DNA from: Halichondria panicea
Taxonomy: Eukaryota > Porifera > Demospongiae > Suberitida > Halichondriidae
Reading direction: 5' to 3'
Length of the DNA stretch: 64,000 nt
Assembly (NCBI RefSeq): GCF_963675165.1
Contig: NC_087392.1
Location: forward strand, 1,069,001-1,133,000
Notes under the pieces: generated by a model
Database searches by the model: none
What the model saw: the letters and a program-made list of their open reading frames with translations, nothing else
Told to the model about the DNA's origin: nothing
Shown here: piece after piece, positions 35,093-47,300 of the stretch
Layout: each line of letters starts with the position of its first letter
Numbering within the stretch: the stretch's first letter is position 1
Translations under genes and position numbers: made by a program

Positions 35093-38000
35093 ATGTCTTT
35101 GAAGCATAAATGGAAGTCTGCTACAAAGAAGTCGTCAGCCCTCAAGCGTCCACCTGAGACAGTGGTAGCCGTGTTTCCGGACACAAAGAAAGGCGAAAGA
35201 GCTTTCCAAGCTCTACAAGATGCTCTGAAAGAACATCAACAATCTACCATCGAGCGTCTTCCTTTTGAGAAACTCGATTTCGGCGATTTAGACATGCTGG
35301 AAAAGTTCTACAGTGCTCCCGTGGTGGTGGTGGATGTAACAGAGCGACAGTACGAAGCCTGCCTCTATTATCAGCTGGGGATACGAGAATCGTTTGGCAT
35401 GAAGCACAACATAGTGACGTGTGTGGACCAACAAAACTCCTACACTGGAGGAAGGAAGGCGAGCATCATACCCACTGACCAGTCAAGCAGTACATCCAGC
35501 TATGGGGTGAGTACAGATCATGGCCATCTAGTACGTTAACAGCAAATGATTGAGTTTTTAGAAACTACCCCTTTACAAGCGTGCATACTTAGCTTGTCCT
35601 TTCATGTGTTTACTTTACTGATTGTTAATTGAAAGTTATTACAACCTAACAACAGTTCTAGCACTAGTTTGTTTTCTCACTGCAGTTTCTTGGTGGCAGT
35701 TTTACCTTTCTGGCCTACTTTGTGGACCCAGATGGCCATTGCATGGTGAATGAGGGGCACGACCCCACCCATCCACAGAGAGTGCGTCTGGAGAAGAAAC
35801 TTAAGAGTCTGATCCAAGACATTCACCTGGATGTCAGGTGAGGCTCTAGTGAAGCCAGCTGCTAGTACCCTAGCTATTTGGCCAATTAGAACTATTGAAA
35901 TCATACTTCTTACTTGCAGCGACTGTGTACATGTCATGTATGCCGAAGTAAAATTTATTCTCACTTAGCCAGTGCTTATGACCTGTTCTCTTTTGTCCTA
36001 GGAAAAACTTCAAAGAGATGTTCTTCAAGTCCTTGCAGCAGGTCCGAGAGTCTAAGAAAGGGGACGAGCTAAAAACGGTAAACTTTTCTTTTCTCATTCC
36101 TTCATGAAACTCACTTATTGCTCCCCAGGAATTGCAAAAGCTACGCCGGCTGATTGATTCTGACCCCAAACTGTTCACAACTGACGTCCTCCTCCGCTTG
36201 ATGCTCACCTACAGAGACATACAGGTTCGTAAGATTGCTTATACATGTACATTAAATATGTACTCTCCGTGTTTTATTAGCATAACTCCAACTTGCTGTT
36301 TAATTTACAGATTGCTTTTTCTTTTGATGCTTTCTATCTATGTTACTGAATGTCACATGATACGTTAGTTATCACATACCACACGCACACATTTCCCACA
36401 GGACTATGAATCAATGGTGGACCTGGCAGAAAGTATTCCCGACCATAATCAAATCCAGAAGGCACCAATTCAAGTGCAGTACGCCTTCGCTCTCAATCGG
36501 AGGAACAAGGAGAAGGACAGAGACAAAGCACTGGAGATATTAGAGAAGGTATAATTATAGAGAGATCCTAAATATCAGTTTGTTGTGGGGAATTATTATG
36601 AGTTGGGTTGGTCAGTTGTGTCTTCCTGGCAGAAATTCCCCCCCCCCATTGATTAACATACACTGAATGTCATCCCTATCGTAGTTGTGTTATTTGAGAC
36701 TATATTGGATTACCAAACTTATCAGATCAACATTTTTCATCACCGTTGTCATTTGGCATAATTCCACTCGTATTATAATGCAGGTACTTGAGAACAAAGA
36801 GAACCATGTGCCAGACTCACTCTGTCTCTGTGGCCGTATATACAAGGACAAGTTCGTTGAGTCAGATCACTCGGACATTGCCAGTCGAGACAAGGCTGTC
36901 CAGTGGTATAGGAAAGGGTTTGAAGTGCAACCTAACGAGTACGCAGGCATCAACCTGGCCACCCTCCTCGTCATATCTGGGAAGGACTTCTCTACTTGTC
37001 CTGAGCTCAGGAACATCGGTACGTTAAATGCCTCAACTATGTGTGTGTATGGTGTATGTCTTTGCCTAAATTCGTAGACAGCTAGGTATAATTGTGATAG
37101 TACTTAGGAAAAGGGCCCTTAAGCACGTAATTATCAATTTGTGCTATGTTCAAAAATAAGTGGAGAGTGATATCTAGGGCAAACTACTTTTTTTTTTGAT
37201 ATGCAAAGCTTAACCTTTGTTCTAACTGCCTGCAAAGTTTTGGCCCTCAGTGGTCCTTTTCCTAAGTACTATCACATAATTATATACATGGTATATGATT
37301 TTCTGAAAGCTTAGAAAGAGACATTTCAAATGATGTGAAAAAAAATTTGGAGCCATAATTTATCATTTTTCGGCCTTGGACCATGGGCTATAATCCATGG
37401 TATTTGGCCGAAATTGGCAAATTCTTTTATCTCTCAAATATGAATATTGATGATACTATTTGAAAGGTATTTTTCTAAGCTTTTAGAAAATCATAAAATT
37501 GTTGAAATTAAATACACGGAATTCAAGTTATGGTAGCTGACAGAGTCCCTAAACTATTGATTAAACAGAGCAGGGGTTGCAGTTGAACAGCCGTAACTTA
37601 TAGCATCATTGAAAAATGTATACAGTATAAGACGATGTCTAACTGTACATGTACATGTACAAAGTTTCCACAATGAGATACAAATACTTTAGTGCTGTTA
37701 CGACCGTCACCTTACCCCAGGAAATACTCTGAATATTTTGATTGGACGCAAGGGCAACCTGGAGACGCAAACGGACTACTGGGCCGTGGCCACCTACTTT
37801 GAGATCAGTGTTCTGGCTGAGAACTACCCGAGAGCGTGCGAGGCAGCTGAGTTCATGTTCAAACTCAAGCCCCCTCTTTGGTGAGTGTCATCCTCCTGGC
37901 ATTACACGCGTGTGTGTGTGTGGTGTGTGTGTGCATAGGTCGTGTCCCTACCCTTAACAGCCTATGTGTGTGGGTGTGTGTGTGCATAGGTCGTGTCCCT

Positions 38001-41000
38001 ACCCTTAACAGCCTATGTGTGTGTGGTGTGTGTGTGCATAGGTCGTGTCCCTACCCTTAACAGCCTATGTGTGTGTGTGGTGTGTGTGTGCATAAGTCGT
38101 GTCCCTACCCTTAACAGCCTATGTGTGTGGGTGTGTGTGTGTGCATAGGTCGTGTCCCTACCCTTAACAGCCTATGTGTGTGGGTGTGTGTGTGCATAAG
38201 TCGTGTCCCTACCCTTAACAGCCTATGTGTGTGGGTGTGTGTGTGTGCATAGGTCGTGTCCCTACCCTTAACAGCCTATGTGTGTGGGTGTGTGTGTGCA
38301 TAAGTCGTGTCCCTACCCTTAACAGCCTATGTGTGTGGGTGTGTGTGTGCATAAGTCGTGTCCCTACCCTTAACAGCCTATGTGTGTGTGGGTGTGTGTG
38401 TATCAATAGTACCTGTTATTACTTGTGTTAGAGTTATGCTTTGCTTGTAATGTACATATACATGTAGGTATAGGTAGATGACAATGATTGTGTGTTTGTG
38501 TGTGTATTGCAGGTACCTGAAGTCAACAGCCGGTAACATCCAGCTCATCAACTCACTTCGTAGCAGAGACTACGACTCCTCGGATAAGCCGGAGGAGAAG
38601 CTGTTTGCCTTCTGGATGGAGTTCTTTATTGACGCCAACCGGACCGACTTCCCCTCCACACAGTTCCCAGTGAGTTACCTGTATTCCAGTGCTCTAGCCC
38701 TTACATTGCATCTACTATGTGACCACTCATACATGTACATTCTTGACTTTTTTCGATACGGAATCCAGAATCCCATAGAACAACAACACACATGCAACAT
38801 GTACAAGATGGAATGATGTGACCTAAGAGCATTAATTTGTTTCCAGGTGCTTATTCTGGAGCCAGACAAGGAGAAGAGGACTGGCTTTGTGTACATTCCT
38901 AGCTACATCACCTACCACGAGGGACAGACCAACATCCACCCCGAGTCAGTGAGTGGCTTCATTAAGAGGTTGGTATTAGTAGTCAGTGCTCTCTCTCTCT
39001 TTCTCTTTCCATGCAGTATATTCAGATCTGGTATTGCTCGTCCGAGCAAGTCCCAGGGGTGAGTCTAAACACAGACATGTGTACTGTATCTCAGTAACCT
39101 CTGTTTGTGTTGCAGTAGCAGGTGTACAAACTTATCATCGTAAGGCCTTGCAGCATCTCTATAAGTATACTCCATAAATTCTAGGCCATTGAAAATCTCA
39201 TGTACAGAGCTTGCCAAAGTAATGTGCTGCCACAAAGATTTCATGCGTGATAGTGTAATAGTGTGACTGACTTGAAGTACACGTTGCTCTCTGCTTCACA
39301 GACTACTAGTGAGTGGAGGTATTCCCTCTCTTCTTTGAAGAACATGAGCATCAACAAGAGAGACGAGAGGGGACTGCTCCTCTATGTAATTGACAAGTTC
39401 GGAGAGGACTTCCAATTCTTCTTCCCCTCCAGAGAGCTCTGCAAGAAGTGAGTAAAACTGCTCAGAGTTGTCACTTATCTATGGGACTGTGAAACCACTC
39501 CTCTATGACTTTCAAGTTATCAAGTATGATCTCTTCCTATCCCCAGATTCACTGACTTGGTTCAGGACGGCCTGACAGAAGCTTCCTCCAGTGAGGGACG
39601 CGTGGTGAGCTTTGATGACGACGATGAAGACGAAGACGAGATCCAGTATGAGTACGAGCTGGACAACCGCGGGGAGAGGGTGGTGTTGGGACAGGGGTCC
39701 TTTGGCACTGTGTACTCAGCACTGGAGAAGAGCACACTCAAAAAGATGGCTGTCAAAGAGATAGTGATGAAGAATAATGTAGAGGATTCCGGGTAAGGGA
39801 TAATGGTGTGTACATGTCAGCTGTTGTTGTACGTGCCACACCCTTTCTCCCAGCCATTCATGTACGCCTACCGCCCACACACACACATCGCCCACAGGCA
39901 CGCTCAGGCAACCCAGGAAGACATCAAGCTTCATCGCCACTTACACCACAAGAACATAGTGCAGTACTATGGGGCCACAACGGAGGACGGTGTGCTCAAG
40001 ATATTCCTCGAGTTTGTCCCTGGAGGTGAGTCAATATTTTACTGTTAAGCCTGCTCTTGGCATTTAACCTGTGAAGCTTGTGAAGATTATTACCTGGGAT
40101 TGTAGTACACTGAGTAGCAATTGGTAAAAACCTTCTATATAAATGTTTTTTAGCACACTTTGAAGCTATCTGTACGTGTAAGCAATTGCTTATTATCTTG
40201 TGTATATATATGTATGTGTACCATGAGCTGTTACACGTGGCCGCAGGGTCACTGTCCTCCCTGCTCAAGGTCAAGTGGGGGGCCCTCACGGACGAGAACA
40301 CCATACGCCATTACACCCGACAGATCATTCAGGGTATCAAGTACCTCCACGACCAACGCATAGTACATCGTGACATCAAGGGAGACAACGTCCTGGTCAA
40401 TATGTACACAGGGGAGCTCAAGATCGCTGATTTTGGTACCTCCAAGAGACTGGTTGGACTGCAGAACTCGGCCAAGTCGTTCACAGGTGACTGGTTGTAA
40501 TCTCTAGTAGTTGTGGTATATACATGATGTCGACTTTTGGTATTATACTAATTAATGTGCATGTACAGTAGATTGAAACTCTGCAAAATTGTCCACAATT
40601 GATCTATTGTCTTCAGGTACGATGCAGTACATGGCCCCTGAAGTGATCAGAGCTGGCCTCAGAGGATATGGCCCTCCTGTAAGCATGTACATGTACAAGC
40701 TGGATTCTCTTCATTTTATAATTAATGTTCATGTATAGATATGAAGACTTGGAGTTTCACACAAACCCCCACCTCACTCCCCCCCCCCCCACACAGGCTG
40801 ACATCTGGTCTCTTGGGTGCACTGTGGTTGAGATGGCAACAGCTAAGCCACCCTTCACTGAGTTAGGGGCTCCTGAAGCAGCCATCTTTAAGGTGGGCAT
40901 GTATCACGAGCACCCAGAGATGCCTGACTTCCTATCAGAGACAGCTGTGGAGTTTATCTTACTGTGAGCAAAATGGTCAACCTTCAATCAAGAGTTCATT

Positions 41001-41884
41001 AGGACTCTTGGTTACATGTATAGTATCTATATGTGTTCCTTATGTGTGTGTGCCAAATGCAATGTGTTCCATGTAGAATTTATAGTATCTGCGTGTGTCC
41101 AGTGTGTGTGTGTGTGTGCCCTGTGTAGTGTTGTAGCTCCTCCACTTGCTGCAGTGGTGTGTGTGTGTGTGTGTGTGCCCTGTGTAGTGTTGTAGCTCCT
41201 CCACTTGCTGCAGTGGTGTGTGTGTGTGTGTGTGTGCCCTGTGTAGTGTTGTAGCTCCTTCACTTGCTGCAGGTGTTTTGTGCCCAATGCTGCTGAGAGA
41301 GCCACAGCTGAGGAGCTACTGGCACATCACTTCTTGTCTACAAAGTATGTTTCTATGGGCATGTGTGTGTGTGTATGCTTTACTTTCATACGTACATGTA
41401 GGTGATTTTGAAGTAGATGTTTATACACCTTTAATGCTACCATGTACCCACAGGAAGAAAAAACTTCACATGAACTCTGCACCGGATCTATTTCGAAGCA
41501 AATGTAAGCAAATATGTCACTGATTATAATATCTTCAAGTAACTACCCCTCTTTTCTAGCTATGGCCGCCACTCATGTGATGCCTGACATACCGTCCTCA
41601 GTGCGGTTCTCATCAGCCGTGACCATACCAGCACAGTGAGTATCTATCCAGTTATGTACATCAAAGGTGAAGTTACTTGCTCTGTAGGAAGAAGTCTCCC
41701 GTTTCTCCAGCCACTGCTGATGGAGGAAAGAGACTGTCTCAACCAATCATGTACGTCCCATCTTACTTACAGTACAAAGTCTAAGCAGTACATAGCAGGT
41801 CTTTCACTGAAATTGCTATAGCATTATGTATGTCTCTTGATCAGTCATCGTATTGCTCATAGTACTAAATCCTGAATGCCTCCA

Positions 41885-41973
<89 letters not shown>

Positions 41974-44057
41974 AGGCCCCCTCTCCACGAGAGTGAGGCA
42001 ATTGAGGGCAATGTTACCCAGAGCAACAGTGGAGTGTTCCTACCCGAGCCGGAGTTCAACCAGGTCAAGATGCACGCACACAACCAAATCATCCTCACCA
42101 ACGTCCTCACCTCAGAGAAAGAGAAGGTCAGTACTTTCAGCTGCCATAACTTGAATTCCGTGTATTCAATTTCAACGATTTTCAGATTTTTTGAAAGCTT
42201 AGAAAGAGACCTTTCAAATGGTATCATCAATGTTCAAACGTACATGTACATCAGTTCATATGTACACCATTGAAATACCCCCTCTCCATGAGTAGTGCCT
42301 CTTACAATTCTCTTCTGCTTTTATTTTATTGATAGTGCCACCCCTGTACAGATATGTGACGACCTGTTAGAGCACGTCAAAGGTCAGCTGGACTCTCAGA
42401 AGGTGCACGTGACTCAGGAGCAGCTGGAGGATATTATTGATGCCGTCATTGCATTTACTAAACACGAGAATGTCGAGGAAATGGAGACTATGTTATGTAA
42501 GATTATCTAACTCTCTGGCCTAGTCTTCCGTCTTCCTTTAGTAATCAGTTTCAAAGTATACGGCAGCGAAAACAAAATGCCTTCATAAGTCATAAATGCT
42601 GTTTTTGTTAGTTCTGATTGCCACTCATTTGCTGTATGCATGTATGTAACTACAATTTCGTATTCTACCTTTTCCAGATGAACTCAGAAGAGAGTGTGTC
42701 AACGAGCAGCTACAGGCTCAGATCGAGCAGGTCATCTTCCACTTCCCAAACATGGTGACAGCTGCCCACAAGCGTCGTGGCACAGCCCCTCACTGCATCT
42801 TTGCCATTGACAACCTTGTACGCAAGGCCACGAACAGTCTTCTCTCAATAGTCTCACCAGGTCAGTCCCTGTTTGCAAACATTGCTGGCTCTTGCACTAC
42901 AATTATTGAATTATGTATGTACCAGGGCTGAACCAATATACTGTACAGTGTGTGTATGTTCCCACATGCTATGGCTGGACACTCAAACCACCTCTTGTAA
43001 ACGTACGTATTCCCAAGTCCATCCCAGTGGCTTGGTTAGGCTAGACTTTGCCTGAGTCAGTTTTATTCTGAACATGCCTCGCGCTCGGATGCTTGTGGGA
43101 TTTGTTAGCTTACAATGTATATAGACATACACTAATCCCCCCCCCCAGACACGGCCACTCGACTGGGCAGCATGGACGACCTGATGAGCCTAGTGAGCTC
43201 AAAGAGCTCCTCCCCCTTACCCAACAGACACGCCTCCTCTACCAAGTCTGTGACGTGGTCCCAGGACAGCTACGACTCTGACAACCAGCTGTCTGAACTG
43301 AGACGGCAGCTCAAGGACGTGCAGCAAGAGAACATTAGTCATCTGCGAGATCTGGTGAACGTGAGGAAGGACATGAACAAAGTGCTGGAGAGCAGTGTGG
43401 AGGAACAGAGACTCCATCTCGCTCAGGCGGATATAAACACCACTGAGGAGTCAAGAGCACCAACTGGTTAGTCTCCAACTTTTATTTATGGCCACTGTAT
43501 CCTCTTCTTTAGTTAGCTACAATGAAGTTCTACTAATTAGTAGAACTTTTTCGTATTAATACGAAAAATCTTGAAGCATGGTGTAGTACCTATTGATCAT
43601 CCAATGTTTGTTACTTTAGCTAATTTTAGTGTGGATTGTCCAATTATCATGCATTCTGTATCACATAGTACGTTGATACCCGTGTATGTATTGCTGTTAG
43701 TCAGACTAACTCTATAGGATGTGCTGGTGGAGAGGAGTTACCCCAGGACCTGGAGGAGTGGTTGGGTGGGTGTGGCATAGACACACACACCATGCTAAGG
43801 GTAAGCACGTGTGTAACGTACTGCTATGTTTTGAAGTGTGTTTTCTGTGCAGTTTGGCATCGAGCAGGTGACACTGAACGATGTGTTATGTCACATGACC
43901 CGGCAAGATCTCGCAGACATGAACTTAAAGTAAGTGCTTCTCTAGACTATATATATATATATATATATAGTGATTGATTTATTGCTGCCATTGTAGGATA
44001 GGACCACGATGTCGGGTATGGGCCAAAGTCACACAACATCGACAATCATTATCATAG
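35093..44057 (+). CDS. MAP3K5: ASK-family MAP3K (MAP3K5/6/15)
   Basis: 26 exons, 1,261 residues. Main exons: 35093-35506, 35686-35837, 36002-36077, 36129-36224, 36402-36548, 36784-37018, 37721-37880, 38513-38669, 38847-38948, 39017-39058, 39302-39447, 39547-39792, 39898-40025, 40247-40486, 40617-40678, 40797-40963, 41273-41344, 41454-41503, 41560-41635, 41976-42126, 42352-42496, 42678-42860, 43149-43466, 43718-43800, 43853-43929, 43997-44057. The N-terminal thioredoxin-binding and TPR-like regions are conserved ([41 protein letters not shown]). A PH-like region with VLILEP precedes an acidic stretch. The kinase (~618-880) has [29 protein letters not shown] and YMAPEV. A coiled coil and a C-terminal SAM-like domain (~1190-1261) follow. 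ASKs relay oxidative and ER stress to JNK/p38. The acceptor at 42352 is chosen because it keeps frame; one at 42336 would not. Confidence 0.94.
37092..37275. mobile_element. MITE-like foldback with 22-bp terminal inverted repeats
   Basis: GTGATAGTACTTAGGAAAAG at 37093 and its exact complement CTTTTCCTAAGTACTATCAC ending near 37274 bound about 182 bp of non-coding sequence in the intron after 37018. No target duplication could be assigned with confidence (ATAATT-like on both sides). Confidence 0.65.
37290..37536. repeat. Dispersed repeat copy B, paired inverted halves
   Basis: The left half ATGATTTTCTGAAAGCTTAG and the right half, complementary to CTAAGCTTTTAGAAAATCAT, enclose a palindromic centre (CCATGGGCTATAATCCATGG). 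The right half matches 42139-42236 on the opposite strand, including CCGTGTATTxAATTTCAAC. It lies next to the MITE at 37092 in the same intron. Confidence 0.65.
37905..38405 (+). repeat. Minisatellite, nine copies of a ~52-58-bp unit
   Basis: Each unit contains GTCGTGTCCCTACCCTTAAC, then AGCCTATGTGTG and a variable GT run. Nine CCTACCCTTAACAGCC cores can be counted. It begins about 25 bp after the donor of the ASK exon at 37880, and short frames inside it are not genes. Confidence 0.9.
41096..41272 (+). repeat. Three-copy ~59-bp tandem repeat that copies an acceptor site
   Basis: The unit TGCCCTGTGTAGTGTTGTAG plus CTCCTCCACTTGCTGCAG and a GT run is repeated three times. The third CACTTGCTGCAG is the working acceptor of the ASK exon at 41273. 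The other two are decoys at about 41154 and 41213 followed by TGG instead of GTG. Confidence 0.8.
41887..41971. repeat. (CA)n microsatellite at an acceptor
   Basis: A pure CA run of about 85 bp ends in CACACCCAG, the acceptor of the ASK exon at 41976. Length variation here directly changes the distance between branch site and acceptor. Confidence 0.9.
42139..42236. repeat. Dispersed repeat copy C
   Basis: CCATAACTTGAATTCCGTGT through AAAGCTTAGAAAGAGACCTT and GGTATCATCAATGTTC. It matches the copies at 1346 and 37290. It lies in the intron after the ASK exon ending at 42126. Confidence 0.65.
43525..43568. repeat. Two adjacent perfect palindromes
   Basis: AAGTTCTACTAA followed by its exact complement (43525-43548), overlapping TTTTTCGTATT with its exact complement (43547-43568). 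Both are in the ASK intron after 43466. They could form a cruciform pair or be the remnant of a foldback insertion. Confidence 0.75.
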
Positions 44058-44307
44058 CCAAACACTGACCCAATATCGCTTATCGATGTTTGTTTTTTGT
44101 TCGTCATAAATAAATAGTATGCCCCCTCATCGTGCATTTCTCTACACTGATTAATTTTTGTGCAACGGAATCATTGCTATGGCTACACCTAAGATGATGA
44201 AACAGTAATTGATAAGTGGATTATACATTCTATGGCTTTTGTTTTTGCTTGAGGTGAGAAGCTTTTGCTGGCTAGATCTACTTTGCTGAATGCTGCATGA
44301 AAGCAAA

Positions 44308-47300
44308 ATGTACTTTACTGTTCAGTTGAGAGTTCTTTTGTTCCTTACTAGTGCAGTGCTGCTGTGGGCACAACCTGAAGGAGATGGGGTCCTTTTACAG
44401 TATATATAGTGATGCTAGCTAGTCTAGTCTAGATGGACTTAATTTATACAACAAAGCAAATGTGTGTGTAATATACATGCATTGTTATACAGCCACTGTG
44501 TTCATCTACTGCTCCTGTGCACTCAACCTGCACTCCGTTAGCTGGAGCTGACTGGGTGTCTGGACTGACTGCTGATACAATCAGCTTCTCTGTTGTAACT
44601 CTATCATGGACCCCGCATCCGCTCGAGCCTCTTAACATGCAAGGGACTTACGAGATATGGTGGAGAAGATTCAAAGAAGCCCCTCCTCTTCTTGAATGGA
44701 GATTATCACAACAAGTACGTTCACCTTCATTGATTTTGTATACCCGCCTTACCGTATTACTAGAATATTTTGCGGATGAAAAACCTTTGCAAATGAGCCA
44801 AATCAGCAGGAAATGTGGCCCTTTGTGATCTAACTATTGCGTTCTGGCAAGATCGTGTGTATTTACTAGTAGTTTTGCGGATTTTATTGTTGCGAATTGA
44901 TCAACCATCGCAAAATTCGCAAATGTTTGATGCTCGCAAAACATTCTAGTAATACGGTATATCATTTAGTGTGAAATTATAATTTTGCAGCTTAACGAGT
45001 CTATTTTCAACGCCACCTCCAATACATTGAGCAAAACGATTGACGAGCTGCAACACAACACACCATATGAGATGAGGGTGTGTGTCTCCCCTGCACCCAA
45101 CCAAACCTCTGATGATCCATCTCCTCCTGAGTGTGGATACTGTACTCTCTGCTTCCAGACCAAGAATGGTGAGTATAAAAATTATATATCTTACGCTATA
45201 TATTGATTTTCCTATCTCTTTCAGCCTCTATCTGTTTATTAAGGACCATAAGAAGAGAAACGTCATCAGAGGAACTCACTCTCACCTGTGAAGCTTCCAG
45301 TGACCCTCCTTCCAACATCAGATGGAATGCTCTAATTAATGGAACTAGAGTCCCTTTAAAGGATAATTCAGATTTTTCCATAGACGGTTCTACAAATTTC
45401 CAAGCGGTGCCCCCTATTACAATCAGCAACCTTGAGTATAATCCGGACAATGAGGAGGTTATGAATCCCAACTGTGTTATTGATAATGGCTTTGACATAT
45501 TGAAAATCAGATACACATCATTCACGGAGGAGTCTGCCAGTAAGGAGTATAAAATCCACTGCATGCATACTCTAGATAACAACAGGAGTATATTCTGTTA
45601 AGTATATCTGATTCCTTACTCTCCATTGAGCTAATGGACTCCTGATAACAAGTATATCTGATTCCTTAGACTCCATTGAGCTATTGAGTGCCATGGTTGA
45701 GTTCCGATCAGAAGGAGTCACTCGCTTCACTTGTGAAGCAGCCAGTGATCCTCCATCCTCCATAACTTGGGACACTAGAATATCTGACAGCACAAGGGAA
45801 GCTTTAGACGGTGGCACAAATCCAAATTACTCCATAAGTGGATCTGTGGATGTTGAAGCTATGCCCCCCATAACTGTTAGCTACCTTGAGTACAATCCGG
45901 ACAATGTGGACTTCACGGTTCCTGACTGTTTTATCCGAAACGGTTTTGATACATTGCGAGTCAGAAACCCATCTTTTACTGAGGTCACTCCAGGTCCACC
46001 TACCAGTAAGAGTTAGTGTATATAGCCTTGTGTGTTTTTATTGTACATGGTGTTATTTTATGGTGCAGGCTTCGATTATCACTGCTTATTGATAATTTGC
46101 AGTATATGATCAAGGCTCACACCTAATTATTGTACACAGGCGGAGACATCTCTTTGGTGGATGCACGCTTTGAGCTCTTAACTAATGGCACCAATGTTTA
46201 CATCTGTGAGGTGACGTCTTCCACTACCCTCGAGTTCACGTGGGAAGTGAGGATGGAAGGATCAAGAGTCCCTCTCCTCACTGACAACCCGAATACTCCC
46301 TACGTCATAGTGACTGATGTGGACTCCACTATTAGCCCCATCTTTAGCAGCAGTAGGATCTTCTTTAGCCCGAACTCCGTGAGCTTCGATGATCCGGAAT
46401 GTGTAGTCAGGAATGAAATGGGCTCACTACTTAGAGTTAGGATGTCGGAATTTATTCTTGTCCCAACTGGTATGTGAATGTGTATGGTTTGAGCATCGAT
46501 ATTGTAGACTTCTTACTCAGTGTAATTGTAATGTAAGGCATATAATTATAGGTATAATGCTCCTGTTTGGTGTGTGCTTCATTTGCACACAATGACAACT
46601 GTACATCAATTTTGCACACCTAATAATTGCACCCATACATATTATTATTATACGTACAGATGTCAATGCTGTTGTTGTGACTCTACCGTTGTGGGCTATC
46701 CTTCTATTGGTGGTGTTACCTTTCTTCGTGATAGCCAGTCTGGTCGGAATGGGGATAGCATGCAAATGTCTGTCCATCAAGAGAGAAAAGAGAATAATAG
46801 CATCCAGCATTGAGAAGTGAGTCATGTCTGTTTGTATTACTGCATGGCGCTTTAACAACCATCCATTCTTCATGTATATGGATCTATTACTGCCTGTCTT
46901 TGCAGAATGAAGAATGCTAATGATTACACAACATCTGTACCCCTGAAGGCAGTTTCCAATAGTGACCCTGACTCTAGTGAGTTGAACTGCTGCCATTATA
47001 CACATGCAGATCCGTGCCCTTACTTGGCAGCATGATTGCATATTTGCTATAAATTAGTTCCTATGTTTTGTGTACTGACTGGCTTCTGTGTTCAAATGTC
47101 GAGGACTAAATACGTGTATATAATAACCGCAATTTTAAACATGTGTTTTACACACAGGCATTCTTTATGGGCCGCTAGAAACTGCGCTACCCAGTCACAT
47201 GATAGTGCCCAGCTCGGACATCAAGGTCTCCACTGTTATTGGTCAAGGTGAGTAGGTTACTAGCTACTTGTGTGAGTTTACCCGTTACATTGTGTTTGGC

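Noticed and set aside
42336-42351. Alternative acceptor for the ASK exon at 42336 (TGATAG)
   Set aside because: It would put the exon out of phase with the preceding one and hit TGA; the AG at 42351 restores [13 protein letters not shown] in frame.
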